Shown: positions 18,030 to 28,258, counted from the stretch's first letter. The stretch: DNA of 64,000 bases from Micromonospora mirobrigensis (GCF_900091555.1 NZ_FMCX01000008.1:186001-250000); one strand, 5' to 3'. Numbers and translations are program-made. The notes: generated by a model not told the origin, from the letters alone.

Positions 18030-18605
18030 ATGGCCGCCGCTGAACCGCTGCCCGAGGCCGTCGCCCGGCGCCCCCGGCGGGCCGACGCCCGGCGGAACTA
18101 CGAGACCCTGGTGGCCGCGGCCCGCGAGGTCTTCGCCCAGCAGGGTGCGGGCGGCTCCCTGGAGGAGATCGCCCGCCGGGCCCAGGTGGGCATCGGCACC
18201 CTCTACCGGCACTTCCCGACCCGGCGTGACCTGCTCGAGGCCGTCTACGTCGACGAGGTGGACGCGCTCTGCCGGGCCGCCGGCGACCTGGCCGGGCTGC
18301 CCCCGTGGGACGCGCTGGTGGCCTGGCTGCACCGCTTCGTCGAGTACGTCGCCACCAAGCGGGCCCTGGCCGAGGGGCTGGCCGACTCGGCGGTCTTCGC
18401 CAACTGCCGCACGGCCATCTACGCCGAGGGCGAGCCGATGCTGCGCCGTGCCCAGGAGGCCGGGGCGGCCCGCCCCGAGGCCACCTTCGACGACGTGCTG
18501 CGGCTGCTCACCGGCATCACCGCCGCCTCGTTCACCGAGCCCGGGCAGCGGGAGAAGGTGCTCGGCTTCGCGTTGGACGGCCTGCGCGCCCCCCGCGACC
18601 ACTGA
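18030..18605 (+). CDS. TetR/AcrR family repressor
   Basis: 191 residues. The N-terminal helix-turn-helix is seen at ~20-65 (LVAAAREVFAQQG, EEIARRAQVGIGTLYRHF), with recognition helix VGIGTLYRHFPTRRDLLEAV. The C-terminal two-thirds is a helical ligand-binding domain of the type found in actinobacterial drug-efflux regulators. ATG 18030 is chosen with GGGAGGAG at 18010-18017; a GTG at 18018 would leave no spacing. Three operator palindromes end 29 bp upstream of the ATG, so autorepression and control of the divergent exporter are likely. A copy of a dispersed palindrome follows the stop. Confidence 0.93.
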   Translation: MAAAEPLPEAVARRPRRADARRNYETLVAAAREVFAQQGAGGSLEEIARRAQVGIGTLYRHFPTRRDLLEAVYVDEVDALCRAAGDLAGLPPWDALVAWLHRFVEYVATKRALAEGLADSAVFANCRTAIYAEGEPMLRRAQEAGAARPEATFDDVLRLLTGITAASFTEPGQREKVLGFALDGLRAPRDH

Positions 18606-18622
18606 GTCCTCGGGCGCGCCCG

Positions 18623-18688
18623 AGATCCGCACTACTTCCCGGTTGTAGTGGCCTCGTCCGGGGTGGGAGGCCACTGCAACCAGGAAGT
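18623..18688. repeat. Dispersed palindromic element, copy 2
   Basis: It begins with the same AGATCCGCACTACTTC as the copy at 16272. Its own hairpin pairs 18634-18655 with 18667-18688 (20 of 22 positions), loop ~11 bases. It lies 18 bases after the tetR stop and probably acts as a terminator. Confidence 0.75.
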
Positions 18689-18772
18689 TGTCGCCTCGCC
18701 TGACGCGGGCGCGACCCCGAGGGCGGGCGGGGCGGCGGATTTGCCGGTTTGTGCGTCCAGGGGGACAAGTGG

Positions 18773-18786
18773 TTACCGGCGCGTAA
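18773..18786. promoter_or_regulatory. Palindromic operator candidate TTACCGGCGCGTAA
   Basis: A 14-bp sequence fitting TTACCGnCGnGTAA, the same pattern as at 9635-9648 before the SGNH lipase. It lies 110 bases upstream of the alpha/beta lipase ATG in an AT-richer patch. No clear -10/-35 pair was assigned. Confidence 0.45.
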
Positions 18787-18896
18787 CTTTTCATTGACGG
18801 GTGTGAAACACGCCACGCATCATCGTGTCCACGATCGATCGGATCCCCCACCCGTCCCCCGGCCACCCCGGGCACCTCCCTCATGGAGGCGCAGCC

Positions 18897-19709
18897 ATGC
18901 TGCTCCGAACGATCCTGGCCGCGGCCACCGCCGCCACCGTCCTGCTCGTCCCCACCGCCGCCTCCGCAGCCACGGCGGAACCCGCCCCGGCGACCACCAC
19001 CGCCGAGAGCGCCGCGACCGAAAACGCCCCCACCTCGCTCGCCGCCGCCAACGCCAATCCCGTCGTCGTGGTGGGCGGCCTGATCGGCGTCTCCATCGCG
19101 TACGAGCCGATCGCCGCCCGGCTGCGCGCCGACGGTTACCGGGTCTGGATCTACCAGCTGCCGAACCTCGGCTTCGGCGACATCCGGCAGTCCGCCCAGT
19201 CGCTGCGCGGCTTCGTCGACCAGGTCCGGGCCAGCACCGGAGCGGCCAAGGTGGACCTGGTCACCCACTCCGAGGGCGGCCTGGTCTCCCGCTGGTACGT
19301 GAAGTTCCTCGGCGGCGCCGACGTGGTGCAGCACTACGTCAGCCTGGGCACCCCGCAGCAGGGCACCTACGTCGCCAACATCATCAACTTCGTCGGCCTG
19401 GGCAGCTGCGCCGGCATCGTGGCCTGTCAGCAGATGTCCATCGGCTCGGACTTCCTCGGCACCCTCAACGGCGGCGACGACACCCCGGGGGCGGTCCGCT
19501 GGACCACCGTGCGCACCTGGCAGGACGAGCTGGTCCGACCGGTCGGCAACGCCGTCCTCGCCGACGGGGCGACCAACGTGTCCATCCAGGCCTGGTGCCC
19601 GCTGCGGGTGGTCGGCCACCTCGGCCTGGTCCTGGACGGCACGACGTACACGGTGGTGCGGCAGGCGCTCGCCGACGCGGCGATCCGCCCCAACTGCTTC
19701 GCGGTCTGA
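18897..19709 (+). CDS. Secreted alpha/beta-hydrolase lipase
   Basis: A 270-residue exported triacylglycerol lipase/esterase-type protein. A signal peptide is seen at 1 to ~30 (LLRTILAAATAATVLLVPTAASA). The oxyanion region is VVVVGGLIG. The nucleophile elbow is THSEGG, a variant of GHSQGG with Thr for the first Gly. The acidic residue is probably in TWQDELV and the His in VVGHLGLVLD. Cysteine pairs (GSCAGIVAC; AWCPL/PNCFAV) suit a secreted enzyme. ATG 18897 is chosen with GGAGG 9 bases upstream; earlier in-frame codons precede the ribosome-binding site. Confidence 0.9.
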   Translation: MLLRTILAAATAATVLLVPTAASAATAEPAPATTTAESAATENAPTSLAAANANPVVVVGGLIGVSIAYEPIAARLRADGYRVWIYQLPNLGFGDIRQSAQSLRGFVDQVRASTGAAKVDLVTHSEGGLVSRWYVKFLGGADVVQHYVSLGTPQQGTYVANIINFVGLGSCAGIVACQQMSIGSDFLGTLNGGDDTPGAVRWTTVRTWQDELVRPVGNAVLADGATNVSIQAWCPLRVVGHLGLVLDGTTYTVVRQALADAAIRPNCFAV

Positions 19710-19719
19710 ATCCGTCGAC

Positions 19720-19754
19720 CCGGCCGGTCGTCCGCGAGGCGGGCGACCGGCCGG
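19720..19754 (+). terminator. Hairpin terminator of the lipase gene
   Basis: A perfect 11-bp stem (CCGGCCGGTCG with CGACCGGCCGG) and a 13-base loop start 10 bases after the stop. Confidence 0.75.
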
Positions 19755-19836
19755 ACGTGTCCGTGGGGAGCCACGGTCGAGAAAGCGCCTCGGATAAGCG
19801 CTCGCCGCGCCCCGGCGCCGCTGGCACCATCGCGGG

Positions 19837-20319
19837 GTGACCGATGTGCTCGCGCGGGCCCGCGCCGACCTGGCCGCCGGCCGTCCCTGGCAGGCCCGCG
19901 ACCGGCTGCGCGGTGCGCTGGCGCACCGGCAGGACCACGAGCTGCTCGACCTGCTGGCCACGGTCCACCACGAGATGCGTGACCTGCCCGCCGCGGGCGC
20001 GCTCTGGTTCGTCACCGGCCGGGACGACCCGCAGGCGCGACGGGCGATCGAGGCCTGGTCGGCGCGGCACCGCAACGACCTCGCCCGCTGGCACAGCATC
20101 CCCGCCCCGGTCCGGCGCACCGTCGACAGTGGGCCCACGCAGGTGTTGCGGCGGGCGGTCGGCCCGCTGGACCGGCCCGACCGAACCGATCCGGACGGCC
20201 AGCCCGAATCGCCCTGGGAGCCGATCCTGTTCGGCGGATGCGCCGTCACCGTCGTCGTCTGGTTCGTGGCGATGGTCGGCATCGGCATGTGGACCGTCCT
20301 GCGGTGGATCTGGGGCTGA
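19837..20319 (+). CDS. DUF6584-like protein with C-terminal membrane anchor
   Basis: 160 residues. The N-terminal ~75 residues (VLARARADLAAGRPWQARDRL, LLDLLATVHHEMRDLPAAGA) resemble the helical, TPR-like DUF6584 domain of actinobacteria (recalled, not searched). A charged linker and one C-terminal transmembrane helix (~130-152) follow, ending in WTVLRWIWG. Start is GTG 19837 with GCGGGG just upstream, a weak site. Function is unknown. The stop is 50 bases before a Micromonospora-type repeat doublet. Confidence 0.75.
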   Translation: MTDVLARARADLAAGRPWQARDRLRGALAHRQDHELLDLLATVHHEMRDLPAAGALWFVTGRDDPQARRAIEAWSARHRNDLARWHSIPAPVRRTVDSGPTQVLRRAVGPLDRPDRTDPDGQPESPWEPILFGGCAVTVVVWFVAMVGIGMWTVLRWIWG

Positions 20320-20369
20320 CCCGCCCGGCCCGCCCGGCCCGCCCGGGCAGGTTGAGCGGTCGCGGGCTG

Positions 20370-20420
20370 GTTAACAGGGGGCCCCTGCTATACCGCAGGC
20401 GTTAACAGGGGGCCCCTGCT
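20370..20420. repeat. GTTAACAGGGG-type repeat doublet
   Basis: Two exact 20-bp copies of GTTAACAGGGGGCCCCTGCT (20370-20389 and 20401-20420) are separated by 11 bases (ATACCGCAGGC). Each contains the palindrome CAGGGGgCCCCTG. From memory, doublets of this form are scattered in many copies through Micromonospora and Salinispora genomes. It sits between convergent genes and ends 2 bases from the aldo/keto reductase stop. Confidence 0.8.
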
Positions 20421-20421
20421 T

Positions 20422-21285
20422 TCAGGCGGCCTTGGCAAGCGCTTCGAACTCGTCGTCGGTGAGGTGGACCTCCGCGGCGGCGATGTTCTCCTCCAGGTGG
20501 GCCACGGAGGACGTACCCGGGATGGGGAGCATGACCGGCGAGCGGCGCAACAGCCAGGCGAGCGCCAGCTGGGCGGGCGTCGCCGAGTGGTCGGTGGCGA
20601 TGGCGTCCAGCGGGCCACCCGGCTTGGCGAGGTTGCCGGTGGCGATCGGGAACCACGGGATGAACGCCAGGTCGTCGCGCTCGCAGTACGACAGGACGTC
20701 CTCGGCGCTGCGGTCCGCGAGGTTGTAGAGGTTCTGCACCGAGACGATCGGGGTGATCTTCCGGGCCGCCTCGATCTGCTCCACGGTCACCTCGGACAGG
20801 CCGATGTGCCGGATCTTGCCCTCCTGCTTGAGCAGGGCCAGCTCGCCCAGCTGGTCGGCCAGCGGCACCTGCTCGTCGATCCGGTGCAGCTGGTAGAGCG
20901 GGATCGACTCCAGGCCCAGGTGGCGCAGGCTCAGCTCGCACTGCTGGCGCAGGTACTCCGGGCGGCCCACCGGCCGCCAGTCGCCGGGGCCGGAGCGGGT
21001 CAGGCCGGCCTTGGTGGCGATCACCAGGTCCTCGGCGTACGGGTGCAGCGCCTCCTTGATCAGCATCTCGGAGACGAACGGGCCGTACGAGTCGGCGGTG
21101 TCGATGAAGGTCACCCCCAGCTCGTACGCCCGGCGCAGCACCCGCACCGCCTCGGCCGGGTCCTTGGGGTCGCCCCAGACGCCCGGGCCGGTGATCTGCA
21201 TGGCGCCGTAGCCGAGCCGGTCGACCTGCAGGTCGCCGCCGATCCGGTAGGTGCCCGACGCCTTGGCGGGTTGTGCGCTGGTCAT
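20422..21285 (-). CDS. Aldo/keto reductase
   Basis: A 287-residue NADPH-dependent carbonyl reductase of the AKR TIM-barrel superfamily. The catalytic tetrad is visible: Asp62 and Tyr67 in FIDTADSYG, Lys92 in VIATKAG, and His134 in LYQLHRID. The NADP-binding C-terminal segment is IPGTSSVAHLEENIAA. The substrate is unknown; this oxidoreductase group is often annotated as acting on small aldehydes. ATG 21285 has GAGGA 8 bases upstream. It lies downstream of the SpoIIE phosphatase on the same strand with a 106-base gap. Confidence 0.93.
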   Translation of the reverse strand: MTSAQPAKASGTYRIGGDLQVDRLGYGAMQITGPGVWGDPKDPAEAVRVLRRAYELGVTFIDTADSYGPFVSEMLIKEALHPYAEDLVIATKAGLTRSGPGDWRPVGRPEYLRQQCELSLRHLGLESIPLYQLHRIDEQVPLADQLGELALLKQEGKIRHIGLSEVTVEQIEAARKITPIVSVQNLYNLADRSAEDVLSYCERDDLAFIPWFPIATGNLAKPGGPLDAIATDHSATPAQLALAWLLRRSPVMLPIPGTSSVAHLEENIAAAEVHLTDDEFEALAKAA

Positions 21286-21391
21286 GGGCCGTCCTCAATT
21301 CTGTCGATCGTGGTCCGGTGTCCGGTCGTCTCCCGGGAGGGTTCCCGCGCAGCACCGTCTGCAACATCCGACACGCCGGGATCGTCCCAAC

Positions 21392-24300
21392 CTACTGAGC
21401 CGCGCCCGCGTGCCGGATCACCACCAGCGCCTGGTCGTCCTCCGAACCGGTCAGGCCGGCCAGGAGCGCGTCCGCGATCTCCTCCACCGGGCGGGCCGCC
21501 ACCGGCGCCAACACGCCGTGCAGCGCCGCCACCCCCGCGTCGTACGGCCGGCCGCGCCGCTCCACCAGGCCGTCGGTGTAGACCACCAGCAGGTCCCCGG
21601 GGGTGAAGTCCACCCGGGTCAGCGGCACCGGCTCCCGGACCAGCCCCAGCGGCAGCGAGCTGCCGGTGGCGACGGTCTCCGGCGCGCCGCCGGCCGGCAC
21701 CCGCACCGGGTACGGATGTCCCACCCGCGCCACCGTAGCCGCCCCGGCTCCCGGGTCGACGATCATCGCCAGGCAGGTGCCGAGGAAGCGCGTACCGGCC
21801 AGCTCCGTCACCCGCGGGAAGACCTCGGCCAGCGACACCCCCGAGCGCAGCAGGGTGTTCACCACCGTCCGCAGCTGCGCCATGTCCGCCGCCGCCTCCA
21901 CCCGGTGCCCCACCACGTCGCCGAGCACCACCGCCAGCCGGTCGCCGGGCAGCTCGATCAGGTCGTACCAGTCGCCGCCCAGGTGCAGCCCGCTCATCGC
22001 CGGCCGGTAGCGGGTGGCGACCTCCAGCGACTCCGGCAGCCTGATCGACGGCGACCGCAGCCGGCCCGCCAGCCGGGTCACCAGGTTGTGCTCCGCGGCG
22101 GCCAACCGGACCCGCTCCAGGGTCTGCTCGCACAGGTCCGCGACGGTGTCCAGCAACGCCAGGTCGCCGTCGCGCAGCGGATGCTCCCGGCACCAGCCGA
22201 AGGCCAACGCCGCCACCGGCCGCCGGGACGCGTCGAACAGCGGCACCGCCACGGTGGTGACGATGCCGTGGGCGCCGACCGGGTCCGGCAGCCCCGGAAA
22301 GGCCCGCGCGAACGCCGCCCGGTCGCGCAGCACGATCCGCTCCCCGGTACGCAGCGCCCGGGCGATCGGCCGGGGATCGTCCAGCCGCAGGTCGGTGAAG
22401 GTGGCCGACAGCGCGTCCGGGACGTCGTCGTACCAGAGCCGGACCCGGCCGTCGTCGAGCACGGCCAGGCCGGGCAGCGCCGCGCCCAGCGCGGCCGGCG
22501 CGGCGGAGAGGATCACCTCGACCGCCTCGGCCGTCGACCGGGTGACGCTCAGCCGGGCGGCGAAGGCGGCCACCGCCCGCGCCGACTCGCTCAGCTCCCC
22601 CCGGTGCAGGGCCTGCCCGCACAGCCCGGCGACCGCGTCCAACAGGCTGCGCCGGGCCTGGTCGTCGGTGACCGGCCGGTCCCAGCGCACCTCCAGCGCG
22701 CCGAACACCCCGCCGTCGCCGTGCGGCAACGGCAGGCACAGCACGACCCCCTCCGCAGACCCGGACACCACGCCGTCGCGCACCGTCCGGGCCAGTGGGA
22801 CGTCCGCGTCGATCGCCAGCGCCGACGTGCCGGTCCGGTCGGTGACCTGCGCCGTCGCCGACCCCGGCGGCGCCACCGCCACCCGTACGGCGTCCGCCTC
22901 CACCACCTGCGGCACGGTCTCCACGATCACCCGCACGATCTGCGCCCGCTGCTCGGCCGAGCTGAGCGCGCCGGCCAACCCGGCCAGCCCCTGCGCCTGG
23001 CGCAGCGCCCGCTGGCGGTCGCTGACGTCCCGGGCCACCGTGGCGACGTACGCGGTGTCGTCGCCCGGGCCGGTGACCGTGAAGGTCTGGTGGTCGACGT
23101 CCAACAGCTCGCCGGTGTCCCGCCGGACCAGCCGGCTCTCCGCCCGGCGCTGACCCGGATGGTCCACCGGGCCCGACCCGGCCAGTCCGACGACCTGCCG
23201 GCCGGAGGGGTTCACGTACACCGTGCGGCCCCGCGGGTCGGCCACCGCGATGAAGTCCCCGGAGCGTTCCACCAGCGCCTGGAACAGCCGCAGCTCCGCC
23301 TGCGCGGCCCGCTCGGCGCTCAGGTCGGCCGCGTACGCCAGCCAGCGCAACGGGCGCCGGTTCAACGCCACCACGCCGATCTGCACCGGCACCCGGCGCC
23401 CGTCGGCGTGCAGGTACTCCTTGTCGTAGCTGCGCGCCCGGCCGGTGTCGCGCAGCTCGGCCAGCGCCCGCTCGTCCGCCTCCGCCCAGCCCGGCGGGGT
23501 GAGCTGCGGCCAGCGCAGCCGCCCCTGCGCGAGCTCCTGCGCGGAGTAGCCGAGCATGGTCAGGAACGCCTCGTTGGCCTCGGTGATCCGCTCCTCCTCG
23601 CCGCCGAAGACGGCCAGCACGTCGGTGGCGGCGAGCCGCTCGAAGCGGACCCGTTCCTCGCCGAGGGCGGCCAGCAGCCGGGTCCGCTCGGTGACCTCCA
23701 CGACGGTGAAGCCCAGCCCGATCGCCTCGGGGGCGTCGTCGATGCGGACCGGGAAGTAACCGGCGACGAAGTGCCGCGGCCCCGCCGGATCCGCCTCGAC
23801 GGCGAACTCCACCCCGAGCACCGGGCCGTCGCGCAGCGCCCGACGCATCAGCGTCTCGGCCTGCTCGCCGTACGCCGGCAGCACGTCGGCCGGGCGGCGG
23901 CCCAGGTGCTCCGCCGCGGGCACCCCGTTCATCTCGGCCAGCGCCGGGTTGACCATCAGGTAGCGCAGCTCGGCGTCGACCAGGCCCACCCCGATCGACG
24001 CGCCGTCCAGCAGCGCCCGGCTGATCGCGGCGGTGCGGCGGGCGGCGGCCTCGGCGCGTACCCGGTCGTGGGTGTCGGCGATGGTGCCGATCCACTCGGT
24101 GACCTGCCCGGACCCGTCGCGCAGGCTGGCCCCGCGCAGCGCGAAGTGCCGGTGCTCCCCGGTGGCGGCGTGCCACAGCCGGCCCTCGACCTCGAACAGC
24201 GGCCCGCCCTCGGCCAGCACGGCCCGCCAGGCCGTCACGATCCGCTCCCGGTCCTGCGGGTGCAGCGCCTCGACCCAGCCGTCGCCGGCGTACGCCGGCC

Positions 24301-24508
24301 ACCGCTGCCCGGTGTACGCCTCCCAGGACGGCTGCGGCTCGGTGATCCGGCCGTCGGGGTCGGCCGTCCAGACCACCGCCGTGGACGCCTCCACCAGGGT
24401 GCGGAACCGCCGGTCGGCGCGCTGCCGGGCAGCGCGTGCGGTGGCCCCGGCCGGCGGGCGCCGTCGGAACTTGTCTGGTTCGGTCGTGCCGGGGGGAGGA
24501 ACGGTCAC
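21392..24508 (-). CDS. Multi-PAS/GAF sensor with C-terminal SpoIIE (PP2C) phosphatase
   Basis: A 1038-residue soluble signalling phosphatase. About four tandem PAS domains are seen in residues ~35-520 (FRTLVEASTAVVWTADPDGR opens the first; YLMVNPALAEMNG marks another). Two GAF domains follow (~530-820; QAQGLAGLAGALSSAEQR starts the first). A PP2C/SpoIIE domain occupies ~830-1038 with the metal Asp in GGDWYDLIELP, VVLGDVVGHRVEAAADM and LLVVYTDGLVERRG. Such proteins dephosphorylate anti-anti-sigma factors in sigma-B-like pathways. No anti-sigma kinase or STAS partner is in the window. GTG 24508 has GGAAGG 8 bases upstream. There are no membrane segments. Confidence 0.9.
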   Translation of the reverse strand: MTVPPPGTTEPDKFRRRPPAGATARAARQRADRRFRTLVEASTAVVWTADPDGRITEPQPSWEAYTGQRWPAYAGDGWVEALHPQDRERIVTAWRAVLAEGGPLFEVEGRLWHAATGEHRHFALRGASLRDGSGQVTEWIGTIADTHDRVRAEAAARRTAAISRALLDGASIGVGLVDAELRYLMVNPALAEMNGVPAAEHLGRRPADVLPAYGEQAETLMRRALRDGPVLGVEFAVEADPAGPRHFVAGYFPVRIDDAPEAIGLGFTVVEVTERTRLLAALGEERVRFERLAATDVLAVFGGEEERITEANEAFLTMLGYSAQELAQGRLRWPQLTPPGWAEADERALAELRDTGRARSYDKEYLHADGRRVPVQIGVVALNRRPLRWLAYAADLSAERAAQAELRLFQALVERSGDFIAVADPRGRTVYVNPSGRQVVGLAGSGPVDHPGQRRAESRLVRRDTGELLDVDHQTFTVTGPGDDTAYVATVARDVSDRQRALRQAQGLAGLAGALSSAEQRAQIVRVIVETVPQVVEADAVRVAVAPPGSATAQVTDRTGTSALAIDADVPLARTVRDGVVSGSAEGVVLCLPLPHGDGGVFGALEVRWDRPVTDDQARRSLLDAVAGLCGQALHRGELSESARAVAAFAARLSVTRSTAEAVEVILSAAPAALGAALPGLAVLDDGRVRLWYDDVPDALSATFTDLRLDDPRPIARALRTGERIVLRDRAAFARAFPGLPDPVGAHGIVTTVAVPLFDASRRPVAALAFGWCREHPLRDGDLALLDTVADLCEQTLERVRLAAAEHNLVTRLAGRLRSPSIRLPESLEVATRYRPAMSGLHLGGDWYDLIELPGDRLAVVLGDVVGHRVEAAADMAQLRTVVNTLLRSGVSLAEVFPRVTELAGTRFLGTCLAMIVDPGAGAATVARVGHPYPVRVPAGGAPETVATGSSLPLGLVREPVPLTRVDFTPGDLLVVYTDGLVERRGRPYDAGVAALHGVLAPVAARPVEEIADALLAGLTGSEDDQALVVIRHAGAAQ

Positions 24509-24742
24509 GTCGAGCGCCTTCCGGGCGGCCCGGTGGACGCCCACCAGTCGGACCGTACCAGCGTGCGGTGACGGGGACACCACGCCGGCCCGGCCGGGGG
24601 AGGGGACGGCGCTCCCGTCGTGGGCGGAACCGGGCACGCGCGGGCGGCGGTTCCCCGGAGCCGCCGCTGCCGGCGGCGCCACCGTGCGACGCTGACCTGG
24701 TCCGGCGCGGGGCGGCGCCGGCAGCGCCGGAGGGGGAGCGCC

Positions 24743-25108
24743 ATGACGGGTACGCCGAAGGTGGACTTCGCGCTCGACACGTACGAGTGCATCGTGCTCT
24801 ATCCCGGTCCGGCCGGCCCGGCCCTGCCGAACGAGACGGTGCAGCGGCTCCAGTCCGAGCACTTCCAGCACATGCAGGCGCTGCAACGCCGGGGCATCGT
24901 GCTCGTCTCCGGCTCGGTCGACGGTCCGGCCCGGGAGCCCGCGCCGCCGATCGGCTTCGGGCTGGCCCGGACCGGCTCGGTGGACGACGTGCGCAGCGTG
25001 ATGGAGGCCGACCCGGCCGTGCAGGCCGGCCTCTACCAGGTGGACGTGATGACCTTCCTCTGCCCGGCCGGCTCGATGGACTTCCCGCTGGCCAAGATGC
25101 AGAGCTGA
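24743..25108 (+). CDS. YciI-like protein
   Basis: 121 residues of the YciI/dimeric alpha-beta barrel type. Seen are the family-like ECIVLYPGP strand, HFQHMQALQRRGIVLVSG with the conserved His, and the C-terminal strand AGLYQVDVMTF. Members are small enzymes or accessory proteins of unclear reaction. ATG 24743 follows GGGGGAG at 4 bases. It diverges from the SpoIIE phosphatase gene across 234 bases. Confidence 0.8.
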   Translation: MTGTPKVDFALDTYECIVLYPGPAGPALPNETVQRLQSEHFQHMQALQRRGIVLVSGSVDGPAREPAPPIGFGLARTGSVDDVRSVMEADPAVQAGLYQVDVMTFLCPAGSMDFPLAKMQS

Positions 25109-25230
25109 CCGGCGGCGGGCCGCGGCTGTCGGCAGGGTGACGGCGCCGCCGGACGCCCGGGTGTTCACTGGTGGCCCCGGCCGGGGCGGGCGCGCCGGGC
25201 GCAGCCGGGTCCGGGGGACGAGGAGACGCC

Positions 25231-26613
25231 GTGACCGCCACCGCCATCCCCGACCTGTCCCGCGCCACCGACCTGCTGCGCGACCTGCTGGGCGAGCGGC
25301 TCCTCGTCCCCGCGGACGCGGACTTCGCCACCGCCACCCGGCTGTGGAACGCCGCCGTGCGTCGGGAGCCGGTGCTGGTCGCCCGCTGCGCCGACGCCGC
25401 CGAGGTTGCCGACGTGGTCCGGATCGCCCACCGCTGCCGGCTGCCGCTCTCCGTGCGGGCCGGCGGTCACGACTGGGCCGGCCGGGCGCTGCGCGACGGC
25501 GGCGTGGTCGTCGACCTCACCGGCATGCGCCGGGTCGAGGTGGACCCGGACGCCGGCACCGTCACCGTGGCCGGCGGGGCCACCGCGGGCGACGCGGTCG
25601 CCGCCGGCCGGCCGCACGGCCTGGTCGTCGCCACCGGCACCGTGCGCACCGTCGGGCTCGCCGGTCTCACCCTCGCCGGCGGGTACGGCCCGCTCTGCGG
25701 TCGCTTCGGCCTGGCCCTGGACAACCTGCTCCGCGCCGATGTGGTGCTCGCCGACGGCCGGGAGGTGACCGCCGACCCGGCGCACGACGCCGAGCTGTAC
25801 TGGGCGCTGCGCGGGGGCGGCGGCAACTTCGGGGTGGTGACCCGGCTGACCCTCCGGGCGCACCGGGTGCCCGCCGCGCTGGCCGGGATGGTCATGTTCG
25901 GACTCGACGAGGCGGTCGACGTGCTGCGCGGCTACCGGGACCTGATCGCCGAGGCGCCGGACGAGCTGACCGTGATGGCCGGTTTCCTGCCCGGGCCGCA
26001 GGGCGAGCCGCTGGTCTTCGTCTGCCCGGTGCACGCCGGCGCCGACCCGGGCGAGGGCGAGCGGTACGTCGACCGGATCCGCGCCTTCGGCCGCCCGCTG
26101 GTCGACCAGGTGGCCAGCCTGCCGTACGAGGACGTGCTGCGGATGTTCGACGGCGGCATGGTCGACGGCAACCACTACCTGCTGCGTACCCGCTGGCTGC
26201 CGGGGCTGCCCGACGGGGCCGTCGAGGCGCTGGTCGCCGCCGCCCGGCAGGTCAGCTCGCCGTACTCGGCGATCGCCCTGCACCACTTCCACGGCGCGGC
26301 CACCCGGGTGGGCGCCGCCGACACGGCGTTCGGGTTGCGGACGGCGCACTCGCTGGTGGAGGTGATCGCGGCGTGGGCGCCGGCTGACCCGGCCGGCCCG
26401 CACCGGGAGTGGGCGGACGCGACAAGCGTCGCGCTGGCCCCGTACGCGTTGCCGGGCGGCTATCCGAACCTGCTGGCGCCGGAGGAGACCGATCGGGTGC
26501 TGCTGGCCTACGGCGCCAACGTCGACCGGTTGCGCCGGGCCAAGCGCCGCTACGATCCGGAGGGGGTCTTCTCCGCCGTGCCGACCCTGCCGGAGGTGCG
26601 CGGCGCCGGGTGA
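25231..26613 (+). CDS. FAD-linked oxidase (BBE-like, PCMH fold)
   Basis: A 460-residue flavoprotein oxidase or dehydrogenase. The PCMH FAD domain (~35-210) contains RAGGHDWAG, whose His is the usual covalent FAD anchor, and TGTVRTVGLAGLTLAGGYG. No Cys sits in the second anchoring position, so FAD is probably bound by one bond only. A substrate domain follows and the BBE tail is present (NLLAPEETDRV, KRRYDPEGVFS). No signal peptide is seen, and the substrate is unknown. GTG 25231 has GAGGAG 6 bases upstream. It is on the same strand as the YciI gene with a 122-base gap; linkage is uncertain. Confidence 0.9.
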   Translation: MTATAIPDLSRATDLLRDLLGERLLVPADADFATATRLWNAAVRREPVLVARCADAAEVADVVRIAHRCRLPLSVRAGGHDWAGRALRDGGVVVDLTGMRRVEVDPDAGTVTVAGGATAGDAVAAGRPHGLVVATGTVRTVGLAGLTLAGGYGPLCGRFGLALDNLLRADVVLADGREVTADPAHDAELYWALRGGGGNFGVVTRLTLRAHRVPAALAGMVMFGLDEAVDVLRGYRDLIAEAPDELTVMAGFLPGPQGEPLVFVCPVHAGADPGEGERYVDRIRAFGRPLVDQVASLPYEDVLRMFDGGMVDGNHYLLRTRWLPGLPDGAVEALVAAARQVSSPYSAIALHHFHGAATRVGAADTAFGLRTAHSLVEVIAAWAPADPAGPHREWADATSVALAPYALPGGYPNLLAPEETDRVLLAYGANVDRLRRAKRRYDPEGVFSAVPTLPEVRGAG

Positions 26614-26742
26614 CCGGCGTCCCCCGGGCGGCCGGCCCGGGCGGGCGGTACGATTCCCGGCGCGCGGTCGCCGATGCCCGCCACTCACGTTGTCCCCGGT
26701 GCGGTCTTCGTCCCGCCGGCCACACGCCCCGGTCGCGTGTCG

Positions 26743-26771
26743 TTGGACAGATGTTCCGCAGTCCGTAGAGG
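26743..26771 (+). promoter_or_regulatory. Promoter of pyk
   Basis: TTGGAC (26743-26748), a 17-base spacer and TAGAGG (26766-26771) form a good vegetative-type promoter. The predicted start near 26778 gives a ~30-base leader containing the GGAGGAG site. Confidence 0.65.
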
Positions 26772-26809
26772 GTCGGCCGGCAGGTCGATCCGGAGGAGAG
26801 ACTAGCCTG

Positions 26810-28244
<1,435 letters not shown>

Positions 28245-28258
<14 letters not shown>

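Noticed and set aside
20370..20420. Direct repeat considered as a phage attachment site
   Set aside because: The two copies are only 11 bases apart with nothing between them, and no integrase or tRNA is adjacent.
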